This document shows positions 44,517-56,512 of a stretch of 64,000 nucleotides of DNA, one piece after another. Source of the DNA: Periplaneta americana (lineage: Eukaryota; Arthropoda; Insecta; Blattodea; Blattidae); assembly GCF_040183065.1 (NCBI RefSeq), contig NW_027185501.1, positions 1,018,001 to 1,082,000 of the forward strand, read 5' to 3'. The stretch's first letter is position 1. Every line of letters starts with the position of its first letter. A program made the translations under genes and the position numbers. The notes beneath the pieces were generated by a model that was not told where the DNA came from, did not search any database, and saw only the letters and a program-made list of their open reading frames with translations.

Positions 44517-47416
44517 TTAGTGTGCACTCGAAGTTGGATGCTTGACTGTTGTCAGCCCAATTCGAGGTCTGTGGATATAGAGGGAAAAATTGGATCGGTG
44601 TCGGTTAGAGTTCCCGAATAGCTCAGTGGTAGAGCGTTGGTACGTTAAACCAAAGGTCCCGGGTTCGATAACCGCCTCCGGAACAATTTTTCCCTCGAAA
44701 TTATTCAAATCAACTTTATAGGGAGTTATACCTGAAATCGAGATTTGCATAATACACGTCACTGTTCGTTAACAGAAAACCACAATTTAAGTCACACGTA
44801 GTTAGTGTGCACACGAAGTTGGATGCTTGACGGTTGTCAGCCCAATTTGAGGTCTGTGGATATAGAAGGAAAAATTGAATCGGTGTCGGTTAGAGTTCCC
44901 GAGTAGCTCAGTGGTAGAGCGTTGGTCCGTTAAACCAAAGGACCCGGCTTCGATATCCGGCTCCGGAACAATTTTTCCCTCGAAATTATTCAAATCAACT
45001 TTACAGGGAGTTATACCTGAAATCTTGATTTGCATAATACACGTCACTGTTCGTTAACAGAAAACCACAATTTAAGTCACACGGAGTTAGTCTGCACTCG
45101 AAGTTGAATGCTTGACGATTGTCAGGCCACTTTGAGGTCTGTGGATATAGAGGAAATATTGGATCTGTGTCGGTTAGAGTTCCCGAGTAGCTCAGGGGTA
45201 GAGCGATGGTACGTTAAACCAAAGGCCCCGGGATCGACACCCGGCCCCGTGGTAGTGCGTTGCTACGTTAAACCAAAGGTCCCGGGTTCGATACCCGGCT
45301 CCGGAACAATTTTTCCCTCGAAATTATTCAAATCAACTATACAGTTAGTTATTCCCGAAATCTTGATTTGCATGATACACGTCACTGTTCGTTAACAGAA
45401 AACCACAATTTAAGTCACACGGAGTTAGTGTGCACTCGAATTTGGATGCTTCACGGTTGTCAGCCCACTTTGAGCTCTGTGGATATAGAGGGAAAAATTG
45501 GATCGGTGTCGGTTAGAGTTCCCGACTAGCTCAGTGGTACAGCGTTGGTACGTTAAACCAAAGGTCCCGGGTTCGATACCCGGCTCCGGAATAATTTTTC
45601 CCTCGAAATTATTCAAATCGACTTTACAGGGAGTTATACCTGAAATCTTGATTTGCATAATACACGTCACTGTTCGTTAACAGAAAACCATAATTTAAGT
45701 CACACGGAGTTAGTGTGCACTCGAAGTTGGATAATTGTCGGTTGTCAGCCCACTTTGAGGTCTGTGGATATAGAGGGAAAAATTGGATCGGTGTCGGTTA
45801 GAGTTCCCGAGTAGCTCAGTGGTAGAGCGTAGGTACGTTAAACCAAATGTCCCGGGTACGATACCCGGCTCCGAAACAATTTTTCCCACGAAATTATTCA
45901 AATCAGCTTTACAGGGAGTTATACCTGAAATCATGATTTGCATAATACACGTCACTGTTCGTTAACAGACAACCACATTTTAAGTCACACGGAGTTAGTG
46001 TGCACTCGATGTTGGATGCTTGACGGTTGTTAGCCCAATTTGAGGTCTGTGGATATAGAGGGAAAAATTGGATCTGTGTTGTTTAGAGTTCCCGAGTAGG
46101 TCAGTGGTAGAGCGCTGGTACGTTAAACCAAAGGTCCCGGGTTCGATACCCGGCTCCGGAACAATTTTTCCCTCGAAATTATTCAAATCATCTTTACAGG
46201 CAGTTATATCTGAAATCTTGATTTGCATAATACACGTCACTTTTCGTTAACAGAAAACCACAATTTAAGTCACATGGAGTTAGTGTGCACTCGAAGTTGG
46301 ATGCTTGACGGTTGTCAGCCTACTTTGATGTCTGTGGATATAGAGGGAAAAATTGGATCGGCGTCGGTTAGAGTTCCCGATTAGCTCAGTGGCAGGCCGT
46401 TGGTACGTTAAACCAAAGGCCCTGGGTTCGATACCCGGCCACGGAACAATTTTTCCCTCGAAATTATTCAAATCAAATTTACAGGGAGTTATACTTGAAA
46501 TCTTGATTTGCATAATACACGTTACTGTTCGTTAACAGAAAACCACAATTTAAGTCACACGGAGTTAGTGTGCACTCGAAGTTGGATGCTTGACGGTTGT
46601 CAGCCCACTTCGAGTTCTGTGGATACAGAGGGAAAAATTGGATCGGTGTTGGTTAGAGTTCCCGAGTAGCTCAGTGGTAGAGCGTTGGTACGTTAAACCA
46701 AAGTTCCCGGGTTCGATACTCGGCTCCGGAAAAATTTTTACCTCGAAATTATTCAAATCAACTTTACAGGGAGTTATACCTGAAATCTTGATTTGCATAA
46801 TACACGTCACTGTTCGTTAACAGAAAAGTACAATTTAAGTCACACGGAGTTAGTGTGCACTCGAAGTTGGCTGCTTGACGGTTGTCAGCCCAATTTGAGG
46901 TCTGTGGATATAGAGGGAAATTTGGATCGGAGTCGGTTAGAGTTCCCGAGTAGCTCAGTGGTAGAGCGTTAGTACGTTAAACCAAAGGTCCCGGGTTCGA
47001 TACCCGGCTCCGGAACAATTTTTCCCTCGAAATTATTCAAATCAACTTTACAGGGAGTTATACCTGAAATCGAGATTTGCATAATACACCTCACTGTTCG
47101 TTAACAGAAAACCACAATTTAAGTCACACGGAGTTAGTGTGCACTCGAAGTTGGATGCTTGACGGTTGTCAGCCCACTTTGAGGTCTGTGGATATAGAGG
47201 GAAAATTGGATCGGTGTCGGTTAGAGTTCCCGACTAGCTCAGTGGTAGAGCGTTGGTATGTTAAACGACAGGTCCCGAGTTCGATACTACGGTCAGGAAC
47301 AATTTTTCCCTCGAAATTATCAAATCAACTTTACAGGGAGTTATACCTGAAATCTTGATTTGCATAATACACGTCACTGTTCGTTAACAGAAAACCACAA
47401 TTTAAGTCACACGGAG
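44517..47416 (+). repeat. Higher-order repeat D, copy 1 (2900 bp, 10 units)
   Basis: Cores start at 44612, 44897, 45181 (double), 45520, 45805, 46090, 46375, 46660, 46944 and 47228. Each recurs 2900 bp later, apart from small shifts towards the right end. Diagnostic features are GGTCCGTTAAACC with GGCTTCGATATCC at 44897, GGTACAGCG at 45520, and GGATAATTGTCGG before 45805. Confidence 0.92.
45181..45306 (+). tRNA. Fused double tRNA-like core, type D5
   Basis: Repeat D copy 1 counterpart of 40803 (offset 4378 bp) with the same A27 change. Confidence 0.69.
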
Positions 47417-50318
47417 TTAGTGTGCACTCGAAGTTGGGTGCTTGACTGTTGTCAGCCCAATTCGAGGTCTGTGGATATAGAGGGAAAAATTGGATCGGTG
47501 TCGGTTAGAGTTCCCGAATAGCTCAGTGGTAGAGCGTTGGTACGTTAAACCAAAGGTCCCGGGTTCGATAACCGCCTCCGGAACAATTTTTCCCTCGAAA
47601 TTATTCAAATCAACTTTATAGGGAGTTATACCTGAAATCGAGATTTGCATAATACACGTCACTGTTCGTTAACAGAAAACCACAATTTAAGTCACACGTA
47701 GTTAGTGTGCACACGAAGTTGGATGCTTGACGGTTGTCAGCCCAATTTGAGGTCTGTGGATATAGAAGGAAAAATTGAATCGGTGTCGGTTAGAGTTCGC
47801 GAGTAGCTCAGTGGTAGAGCGTTGGTCCGTTAAACCAAAGGACCCGGCTTCGATATCCGGCTCCGGAACAATTTTTCCCTCGAAATTATTCAAATCAACT
47901 TTACAGGGAGTTATACCTGAAATCATGATTTGCATAATACACGTCACTGTTCGTTAACAGAAAACCACAATTTAAGTCACACGGAGTTAGTCTGCACTCG
48001 AAGTTGAATGCTTGACGATTGTCAGGCCACTTTGAGGTCTGTGGATATAGAGGAAATATTGGATCTGTGTCGGTTAGAGTTCCCGAGTAGCTCAGGGGTA
48101 GAGCGATGGTACGTTAAACCAAAGGTCCCGGGATCGACACCCGGCCCCGTGGTAGTGCGTTGCTACGTTAAACCAAAGGTCCCGGGTTCGATACCCGGCT
48201 CCGGAATAATTTTTCCCTCGAAATTATTCAAATCAACTATACAGTTAGTTATTCCCGAAATCTTGATTTGCATAATACACGTCACTGTTCGTTAACAGAA
48301 AACCACAATTTAAGTCACACGGAGTTAGTGTGCACTCGAATTTGGATGCTTCACGGTTGTCAGCCCACTTTGAGCTCTGTGGATATAGAGGGAAAAATTG
48401 GATCGGTGTCGGTTAGAGTTCCCGACTAGCTCAGTGGTACAGCGTTGGTACGTTAAACCAAAGGTCCCGGGTTCGATACCCGGCTCCGGAATAATTTTTC
48501 CCTCGAAATTATTCAAATCGACTTTACAGGGAGTTATACCTGAAATCTTGATTTGCATAATACACGTCACTGTTCGTTAACAGAAAACCATAATTTAAGT
48601 CACACGGAGTTAGTGTGCACTCGAAGTTGGATAATTGTCGGTTGTCAGCCCACTTTGAGGTCTGTGGATATAGAGGGAAAAATTGGATCGGTGTCGGTTA
48701 GAGTTTCCGAGTAGCTCAGTGGTAGAGCGTAGGTACGTTAAACCAAATGTCCCGGGTACGATACCCGGCTCCGAAACAATTTTTCCCACGAAATTATTCA
48801 AATCTGCTTTACAGGGAGTTATACCTGAAATCATGATTTGCATAATACACGTCACTGTTCGTTAACAGACAACCACATTTTAAGTCACACGGAGTTAGTG
48901 TGCACTCGATGTTGGATGCTTGACGGTTGTTAGCCCAATTTGAGGTCTGTGGATATAGAGGGAAAAATTGGATCTGTGTTGTTTAGAGTTCCCGAGTAGG
49001 TCAGTGGTAGAGCGCTGGTACGTTAAACCAAAGGTCCCGGGTTCGATACCCGGCTCCGGAACAATTTTTCCCTCGAAATTATTCAAATCATCTTTACAGG
49101 CAGTTATATCTGAAATCTTGATTTGCATAATACACGTCACTTTTCGTTAACAGAAAACCACAATTTAAGTCACACGGAGTTAGTGTGCACTCGAAGTTGG
49201 ATGCTTGACGGTTGTCAGCCTACTTTGATGTCTGTGGATATAGAGGGAAAAATTGGATCGGCGTCGCTTAGAGTTCCCGATTAGCTCAGTGGCAGGCCGT
49301 TGGTACGTTAACCAAAGGCCCTGGGTTCGATACCCGGCCACGGAAAAATTTTTCCCTCGAAATTATTCAAATCAACTTTACAGGGAGTTATACCTGAAAT
49401 CTTGATTTGCATAATACACGTTACTGTTCGTTAACAGAAAACCACAATTTAATTCACACGGAGTTAGTGTGCACTCGAAGTTGGATGCTTGACGGTTGTC
49501 AGCCCACTTCGAGTTCTATGGATACAGAGGGAAAAATTGGATCGGTGTCGGTTAGAGTTCCCGAGTAGCTCAGTGGTAGAGCGTTGGTACGTTAAACCAA
49601 AGGCCCCGGGTTCGATACTCGGCTCCGGAAAAATTTTTCCCTCGAAATTATTCAAATCAACTTTACAGGGATTTATACCTGAAATCTTGATTTGCATAAT
49701 ACACGTCACTGTTCGTTAACAGAAAACTACAATTTAAGTCACACGGAGTTAGTGTGCACTCGAAGTTGGATGCTTGACGGTTGTCAGCCCAATTTGAGGT
49801 CTGTGGATATAGAGGGAAAAATTGGATCGGTGTCGGTTAGAGTTCCCGAGTAGCTCAGTGGTAGAGCGTTAGTACGTTAAACCAAAGGTCCCGGGTTCGA
49901 TACCCGGCTCCGGAACAATTTTTTCCCTCGAAATTATTCAAATCAACTTTACAGGGATTTATATCTGAAATCTTGATTTGCATAATACACGTCACTGTTC
50001 GTTAACAGAAAACCACAATTTAAGTCACACGGAGTTAGTGTGCACTCGAAGTTGGATGCTTGACGGTTGTCAGCCCACTTTGAGGTCTGTGGATATAGAG
50101 GGAAAATTGGATCGGTGTCGGTTAGATTTCCCGACTAGCTCAGTGGTAGAGCGTTGGTATGTTAAACGAAAGGTCCCGAGTTCGATACCAGGCTCAGGAA
50201 CAATTTTTTCCTCGAAATTATTCAAATCAACTTTACAGGGAGTTATACCTGAAATCTTGATTAGCATAATACACGTCACTGTTCGTTAACAGAAAACCAC
50301 AATTTAAGTCACACGGAG
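47417..50318 (+). repeat. Higher-order repeat D, copy 2 (about 2900 bp, 10 units)
   Basis: Cores start at 47512, 47797, 48081 (double), 48420, 48705, 48990, 49275, 49559, 49844 and 50129. The left seven match repeat D copy 1. From 49559 the units are of related C-like types but more diverged, so homology decays towards the right edge. Unit 49275 has lost one base in the anticodon loop (ACGTTAACC). Confidence 0.88.
48081..48206 (+). tRNA. Fused double tRNA-like core, type D5
   Basis: Repeat D copy 2 partner, with GGTCCCGGGATCG in the first T arm and AATAATTTTT after the core. Confidence 0.69.
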
Positions 50319-50864
50319 TTATTGTGCACTTGAAGGTGGATGCTTGACTGTTGTCAGCCCAATTTGAGGTCTGTGGATATAGAGGGAAAAATTGGATCGG
50401 TGTCGGTTAGAGTTCCCGAATAGCTCAGTGGTAGAGCGTTGGTACGTTACACCAAAGGTCCCGGGTTCGATAACCGCCTCCGGAACAATTTTTGCCTCGA
50501 AATTATTCAAATCAACTTTATAGGGAGTTATACCTGAAATCGAGATTTGCATAATACACGTCACTGTTCGTTAACAGAAAACCACAATTTAAGTCACACG
50601 GAGTTAGTGTGCACTTGATGTTGGATGCCTGACGGTTGTCACCCCAATTTGAGATCTGTGGATATAGAGGGAAAAATTGGATCTGTGTCGGTTAGAGTTC
50701 CCGAGTAGCTCAGTGGTAGAGCGTTGGTACGTTAAACCAAAAGTCCCGGGTTCGATATCCGCCTCCGGAACAATTTTTCCCTCGAAATTATTGAAATCAA
50801 CTTTACAGGGAGTTATACCTGAAATCTTGATTTGCATAATACACGTCACTGTTCGTTAACAGAA

Positions 50865-51036
50865 TACTTACTTACTTACAAATGGCTTTTAAGGAACCCG
50901 AAGGTTCATTGCCGCCCTCACATAAGCCCGCCAGCGGTCCCTATCCTGTGCAAGATTAATCCAGTCTCTATCATCATATCCCACCTCCCTCAAATCCATT
51001 TTAATATTATCCTCCCATCTACGTCTCGGCCTCCCC
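50865..51036 (-). mobile_element. 5'-truncated non-LTR retrotransposon (LINE) 3' end
   Basis: About 173 bp of foreign DNA splits the spacer between cores 50699 and 51157. On the minus strand it reads as an open frame to a stop, a short 3' UTR, and then a tail GTAAGTAAGTAAGTA. A microsatellite-like tail together with 5' truncation is typical of LINE insertion; I recall tails of this kind in RTE-type elements. The left flank ends CAGAA and the right resumes AAACCACAATTTAAG, so no target bases were lost. No target-site duplication longer than one or two A can be seen. It is the only non-array DNA in the window and is inserted antisense to the tRNA-like cores. Family placement is inference. Confidence 0.85.
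50889..51035 (-). pseudogene. Reverse transcriptase C-terminal fragment (48 codons)
   Basis: Translating the minus strand gives 48 uninterrupted codons and a TAA stop. The peptide begins GRPRRRWEDNIKMDLREVG and later contains DWINLAQDRDRW and AAMNLRVP at the end. From memory this arginine- and tryptophan-rich stretch is the region downstream of the RT domain at the C terminus of many arthropod LINE ORF2-type proteins. There is no start codon, RT catalytic motif or endonuclease domain, so it is a dead 5'-truncated fragment. The frame has no stop or frameshift, which suggests a fairly young insertion. The exact LINE clade cannot be settled without a database search. Confidence 0.8.
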
Positions 51037-52864
51037 AAACCACAATTTAAGTCACACGGAGTTAGTCTGCAACCGAAGTTGGATGCTTGACTGTTGTCAG
51101 CCCACCTTGGGGTCTGTGAATATAGAGGGAAAAATTGGATCGGTGTCGGTTAGAGTTCCCGAGTAGGTCAGTGGTAGAACGTTGGACGTTAAACCAAAGG
51201 TCCCGGGTTCGATACCCAGCTCTGGAACAATTTTTCCCTCGAAATTATTCAAATCAACTTTACAGGGATTTATACTTGAAATCTTGATTTGCATAATACA
51301 CGTCACTGTTCGTTAACAGAAAACCACAATTTAAGTCACACGGAGTTAGTGTGCACTCGAAGTTGGATGCTTGACGGTTGTCAGCCCACTTTGAGGTCTG
51401 TGGATATAGGGGAAAAAATTGGATCGGTGTCGGTTAGAGTTCTCGAGTAGCTCAGTGGTAGAGCGTTGGTACGTTAAACCAAAGGTCCCGGGTTCGATAC
51501 CCGGCTCAGGAAAAAATTTTCCCTCGAAATTATTCAAATCTACTTTACAGGGAGTTATACCTGAAATCTTGATTTGCATAATACACGTCACTGTTCGTTA
51601 ACAGAAAACCACAATTTAAGACACACGGAGTTAGTGTGCACTCGAAGTTGGATGCTTGACGGTTGTCAGCCCAATTTGAGGTCTGTGGATATAGAAGGAA
51701 AAATTGGATCGGTGTCGGTTAGAGTTCCCGAGTAGCTCAGTGGTAGAGCGTTGGTACGTTAAACCAAAGGTCACGGGTTCGATACCCGGCTCCGGAACAA
51801 TTTTTCCCTCGAAATTATTCAAATCAACTTTACATGGAGTTATACCTGAAATCTTGATTTGCATAATACACTTCACTGTACGTTAACAGAAAACCACAAT
51901 TTAAATTACACGGAGTTAGTGTGCACTCGAAGTTGGATGCTTGACGGTTGTCAGCCCACTTTGAGGTCTGTGGATATAGAGGGAAAAATTGGATCGGTGT
52001 CGGTCAGAGTTCCCGAGAAGCTCAGTGGTAGAGCGATGGTACGTTAAACCAAAGGTCCCGGGTTCGATACCCGGCTCCGGAACAATTTTTTCCTCGAAAT
52101 TATTCAAATCAACTTTACAGGGATTTATACCTGCAATCTTGATTTGCATAATACACGTCACTGTTCGTTAACAGTAAACCATAATTTAAGTCACACGGGG
52201 TTAGTGTGCACTCGAAGTTGGATGCTTGACGGTTGTCAGCCCACTATGAGGTCTGTGGATATAGAGGGAAAAATTGGATCGGTGTCGGTTAGAGTTCCCA
52301 AGTAGCTCAGTGGTAGAGCGTTGGTACGTTAATCCAAAGGTCCTGGGTTCGATACCCGGCTCCGGAACAATTTTTCCCTCGAAATTATTCAAATCATATT
52401 TACAGGGTGTTATACATGAAATCTTGATTTGCATAATACACGTCTCTGTTCGTTAACAGAAAACCACAATTTAAGTCACACGGAGTTGGTGTGCACTCGA
52501 AGTTGGATGGTTGACGGTTGTCAGCCCACTTTGAGGTCTGTGGATATAGAGGGAAAAATTAAATCGGTGTCGGTTAGAGTTACCGAGTAGCCAGTGGAAG
52601 AGCGTTGGTACGTTAAACCAAAGTTCCCGGGTTCGATACCCGGCTCCGGAACAATTTTTCCCTCGAAATTATTCAAATCAACTTTGCAGGGAGTTATACC
52701 TGCAATTTTGATTTGCATAATACACGTCAATGTTCGTTAACAGAAAACCACAATTTAAGTCACACGGAGTTAGTGTGCACTCGAAGTTGGATGCTTGACG
52801 GTTGTCAGCCCACTTTGAGGTCTGTGGATATAGAGGGAAAAATTGGATCGGCGTCGGTTAGAGT

Positions 52865-52936
52865 TCCCGAGTAGCTCAGTGGTAGAGCGTTGGTACGTTA
52901 AACCAAAGGTCCTGGGTTCGATACCCAGCTACGGAA
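52865..52936 (+). tRNA. tRNA-like core with compensated T-stem pair 50-64
   Basis: The T arm is CTGGG-TTCGATA-CCCAG with B box intact. D and anticodon arms are consensus. The 3' acceptor strand is CTACGGA, so G5 now faces A68. Units 31873 and 46375 have only the T50 change, giving a T-G wobble. The local context differs from 9213, so this may be an independent event. Confidence 0.58.
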
Positions 52937-53148
52937 CAATTTTTCCCTCGAAATTATTCAAATCAACTTTACAGGGTTTTATACCTGAAATCTTGATTTG
53001 CATAATACACGTCTCTGTTCGTTAACAGAAAACCACAATTTAAGTCACACGGAGTTGGTGTGCACTCGAAGTTGGATGCTTGACGGTTGTCAGCCCACTT
53101 TGAGGTCTGTGGATATAGAGGAAAAATTGGATCGGTGTCGGTTAGAGT

Positions 53149-53274
53149 TCCCGAGTAGCTCAGGGGTAGAGCGTTGGTACGTTAAACCAAAGGTCCCGGG
53201 TTCGACACCCGGCCCCGTGGTAGTGCGTTGCTACGTTAAACCAAAGGTCCCGGGTTCGATACCCGGCTCCGGAA
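53149..53274 (+). tRNA. Fused double tRNA-like core, type D6, both B boxes close to consensus
   Basis: The first T loop is TTCGACA (GGTTCGACACC), so this is the only double unit in which both B boxes match GGTTCGANNCC. The first D loop is AGGGGTA. It is followed by GGAAGAATTTTT. Confidence 0.71.
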
Positions 53275-54339
53275 GAATTTTTCCCTCGAAATTATTCAAA
53301 TCAACTTTACAGTTAGTTATACCCGAAATCTTGATTTGCATAATACACGTCTCTGTTCGTTAACAGAAAACCACAATTTAAGTCACACGGAGTTGGTGTG
53401 CACTCGAAGTTGGATGGTTGACGGTTGTCAGCCCACTTTGAGGTCTGTGGATATAGAGGGAAAAATTGGATCGGTGTCGGTTAGAGTTCCCGAGTAGCTC
53501 AGTGCTAGAGCGTTGGTAAGTTAAACCGAAGGTCCCGTGTTCGATACCCGCTCCGGAACAATTTTTCCCTCGAAATTATTCAAATCAACTTTACAGGGAG
53601 TTATACCTGAAGTCTTGATTTGCATAATACACGTTACTGTTCGTTACCAGAAAACCACAATTTTATCACACGGAGTTAGTGTGCACTCGAAGTTGGATGC
53701 TTGACGGTTGTCAGCCCAATTCGAGGTCTGTGGATACAGAGGGAAAAATTGGAACGGTGTCGGTTAGAGTTCCCGGGTAGCTCAGTGGTAGAGCGTTGGT
53801 ACGTTAAACCAAAGGTCCCGGTTTCGATACCCGGCTCCGGAACAATTTTTCCCTCGAAATTATTCAAATCAACTTTACAGGGTTTTATATCTGAAATCTT
53901 GATTTGCATAATACACGTCACTGTTCGTTAACAGAAAACCACAATTTAAGTCACACGGAGTTAGTGTGCACTCGAAGTTGGATGCTTGACGGTTGTCAGC
54001 CCACTTTGAGGTCTGTGGATATAGAGGGAAAAATTGCATCGGTGTCGGTTAGAGTTCCCGAATAGCTCAGTGGTAGAGCGTTGGTACGTTAAACCAAAGG
54101 TCCCGGGTTCGATAACCGCCTCCGGAACAATTTTTCCCTCGAAATTATTCAAATCAACTTTATAGGGTGTTATACCTGAAATCGAGATTTGTATAATGCA
54201 CGTCACTGTTCGTTAACAGAAAACCACAATTTAAGTCACACGGAGTTAGTGTGCACTCGAAGTTGAATGCTTGACGATTGTCAGCCCACTTTGAGGTCTG
54301 TGGATATAGAGGAAATATTGGATCTGTGTCGGTTAGAGT

Positions 54340-54466
54340 TCCCGTGTAGCTCAGGGGTAGAGCGTTGGTACGTTAAACCAAAAGTCTCGGGATCGACACC
54401 CGGCCCCGTGGTAGTGCGTTGCTACGTTAAACCAAAAGGTCCCGGGTTCGATACCCGGCTCCGGAA
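54340..54466 (+). tRNA. Fused double tRNA-like core, type D6
   Basis: The acceptor strand is TCCCGTG, the first T arm is TCTCGGGATCG, and the second variable region has one extra A (CCAAAAGG). Confidence 0.68.
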
Positions 54467-56102
54467 CAATTTTTCCCTCGAAATTATTCAAATCAACTTT
54501 ACAGTTAGTTATTCCCGAAATCTTGATTTGCATAATACACGTCACTGTTCGTTAACAGAAAACCACAATTTAAGTCACACGGAGTTAGTGTGCACTCTAA
54601 TTTGGATGCTTCACGGTTGTCAGCCCACTTTGAGCTCTGTGGATATAGAGGGAAAAATTGGATCGGTGTCGGTTAGAGTTCCCGAGTAGCTCAGTGGTAG
54701 AGCGTAGGTACGTTAAACCAAATGTCCCGGGTACGATACCCGGCTCCGGAACAATTTTTCCCACGAAATTATTCAAATCAGCTTTACAGGGAGTTAAACC
54801 TGAAATCATGATTTGCATAATACACGTCACTGTTCGTTAACAGACAACCACAATTTAAGTCACACGGAGTTAGTGTGCACTCGATGTTGGATGCTTGACT
54901 GTTGTCAGCCCAATTTGAGGTCTGTGGATATAGAGGGAAAAATTGGATCGGTGTCGTTTAGAGTTCCCGAGTAGCTCAGTGGTAGAACGCTGGTACGTTA
55001 AACCAAAGGTCCCGGGTTCGATACCCGGCTCCGGAACAATTTTTCCCTCGAAATTATTAAAGTCATCTTTACAGGCAGTTATATCTGAAATCTTGATTTG
55101 CATAATACACGTCACTTTTCGTTAACAGAAAACCACAATTTAAGTCACACGGAGTTAGTGTGCACTCGAAGTTGGATGCTTGACGGTTGTCAGCCCACTT
55201 TGATGTCTGTGGATATAGAGGGAAGAATTGGATCGGCGTCGGTTAGAGTTCCCGAGTAGCTCAGTGGTAGGCCGTTGGTACGTTAAACCAAAGGCCCTGG
55301 GTTCGATACCCGGCCACGGAACAATTTTTCCCTCGAAATTATTCAAATCAACTTTACAGGGAGTTATAACTGAAATCTTGTTTTGCATAATACACGTTAC
55401 TGTTCGTTAACAGAAAACCACAATTTAATTCACACGGAGTTAGTGTGCACTCGAAGTTGGATGCTTGACGGTTGTCAGCCCACTTCGAGTTCTATGGATA
55501 CAGAGGGAAAAATTGGATCGGTGTCGGTTAGAGTTCCCGAGTAGCTCAGTGGTAGAGCGTTGGTACGTTAAACCAAAGGTCCCGGGTTCGATACTTGGCT
55601 CCGGAAAAATTTTTCCCTCGAAATTATTCAAATCAACTTTACAGGGAGTTATACCTGAAATCTTGATTTGCGTAATACACGTCACTGTTCGTTAACAGAA
55701 AACCACAATTTAAGTCACACGGAGTTAGTGTGCACTCGAAGTTGGATGCTTGACGGTTGTCAGCCCAAATTGAGGTCTGTGGATATAGAGGGAAAAATTG
55801 GATCGGTGAGGTTAGAGTTCCCGAGTAGCTCAGTGATAGAGGGTTGGTACGTTAAACCAAATGTCCCGGGTTCAATACCCGGCTCCGGAACAATTTTTTC
55901 CTCGAAATTATTCAAATCAACTTTATAGGGAATTATACCTGAAATCTTGATTTGCATAATACACGTCACTGTTCGTTAACAGAAAACCACAATTTAAGTC
56001 ACACGGAGTTGGTGTGCACTCGAAGTTGGATGCTTGACGGTTGTCAGCCCACTTTGAAGTCTGTGGATATAGAGGAAATATTGGATATGTGTCGGTTAGA
56101 GT

Positions 56103-56227
56103 TCCCGAGTAGCTCAGGGGTAGAGCGTTGGTACGTTAAACCAAAGGTCCCGGGATCGACACCCGGCCCATGGTAGTGCGTTGCTACGTTAAACCAAAGG
56201 TCCCGGGTTCGATACCCGGCTCCGGAA
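56103..56227 (+). tRNA. Fused double tRNA-like core, type D6
   Basis: The junction is shortened to GGCCCATGGTAGTGCG, giving 125 nt. The second body has a consensus T arm and T5. Confidence 0.68.
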
Positions 56228-56440
56228 CAATTTTTCCCTCGAAATTATTCAAATCAACTTTACAGTTAGTTATACCCGAAATCTTGATTTGCATAATACA
56301 CGTCACTGTTCGTTAACAGAAAACCACAATTTAAGTCACACGGAGTTAGTGTGCACTCGAATTTGGATGCTTCACGGTTGTCAGCCCACTTTGAGCTCTG
56401 TGGATATAGAGGGAAAAATTGGATCGGTGTCGGTTAGAGT

Positions 56441-56512
56441 TCCCGAGTAGCTCAGTGGTAGAGCGTTGGTACGTTAAACCAAAGGTCCCGGGTTCGATAC
56501 CCGGCTCCGGAA
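56441..56512 (+). tRNA. Exact-consensus tRNA-like core
   Basis: Consensus core in repeat E, with T5 after AATAA. It belongs to the unit type marked by GATGCTTCACGG and GAGCTCTGTGG upstream. Confidence 0.7.

Larger units (their letters stand above)
50319..54147 (+). repeat. Array segment 13: diverged units around the retrotransposon insertion
   Basis: Cores start at 50414, 50699, 51157, 51441, 51726, 52011, 52296, 52581, 52865, 53149 (double), 53488, 53771 and 54056. The spacing 50699 to 51157 is 458 bp because a retrotransposon fragment lies between them. I found no multi-unit duplicate of this segment inside the window. Many units carry private changes: a D-arm deletion at 52581 (TAGCCAGTGG), a T-stem deletion at 53488, and TCTGGAA at 51157. 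Confidence 0.88.

Noticed and set aside
50832..51050. Plus-strand open frame across the retrotransposon fragment
   Set aside because: It is antisense to the retrotransposon reading frame, starts in spacer sequence and has no recognisable motifs.
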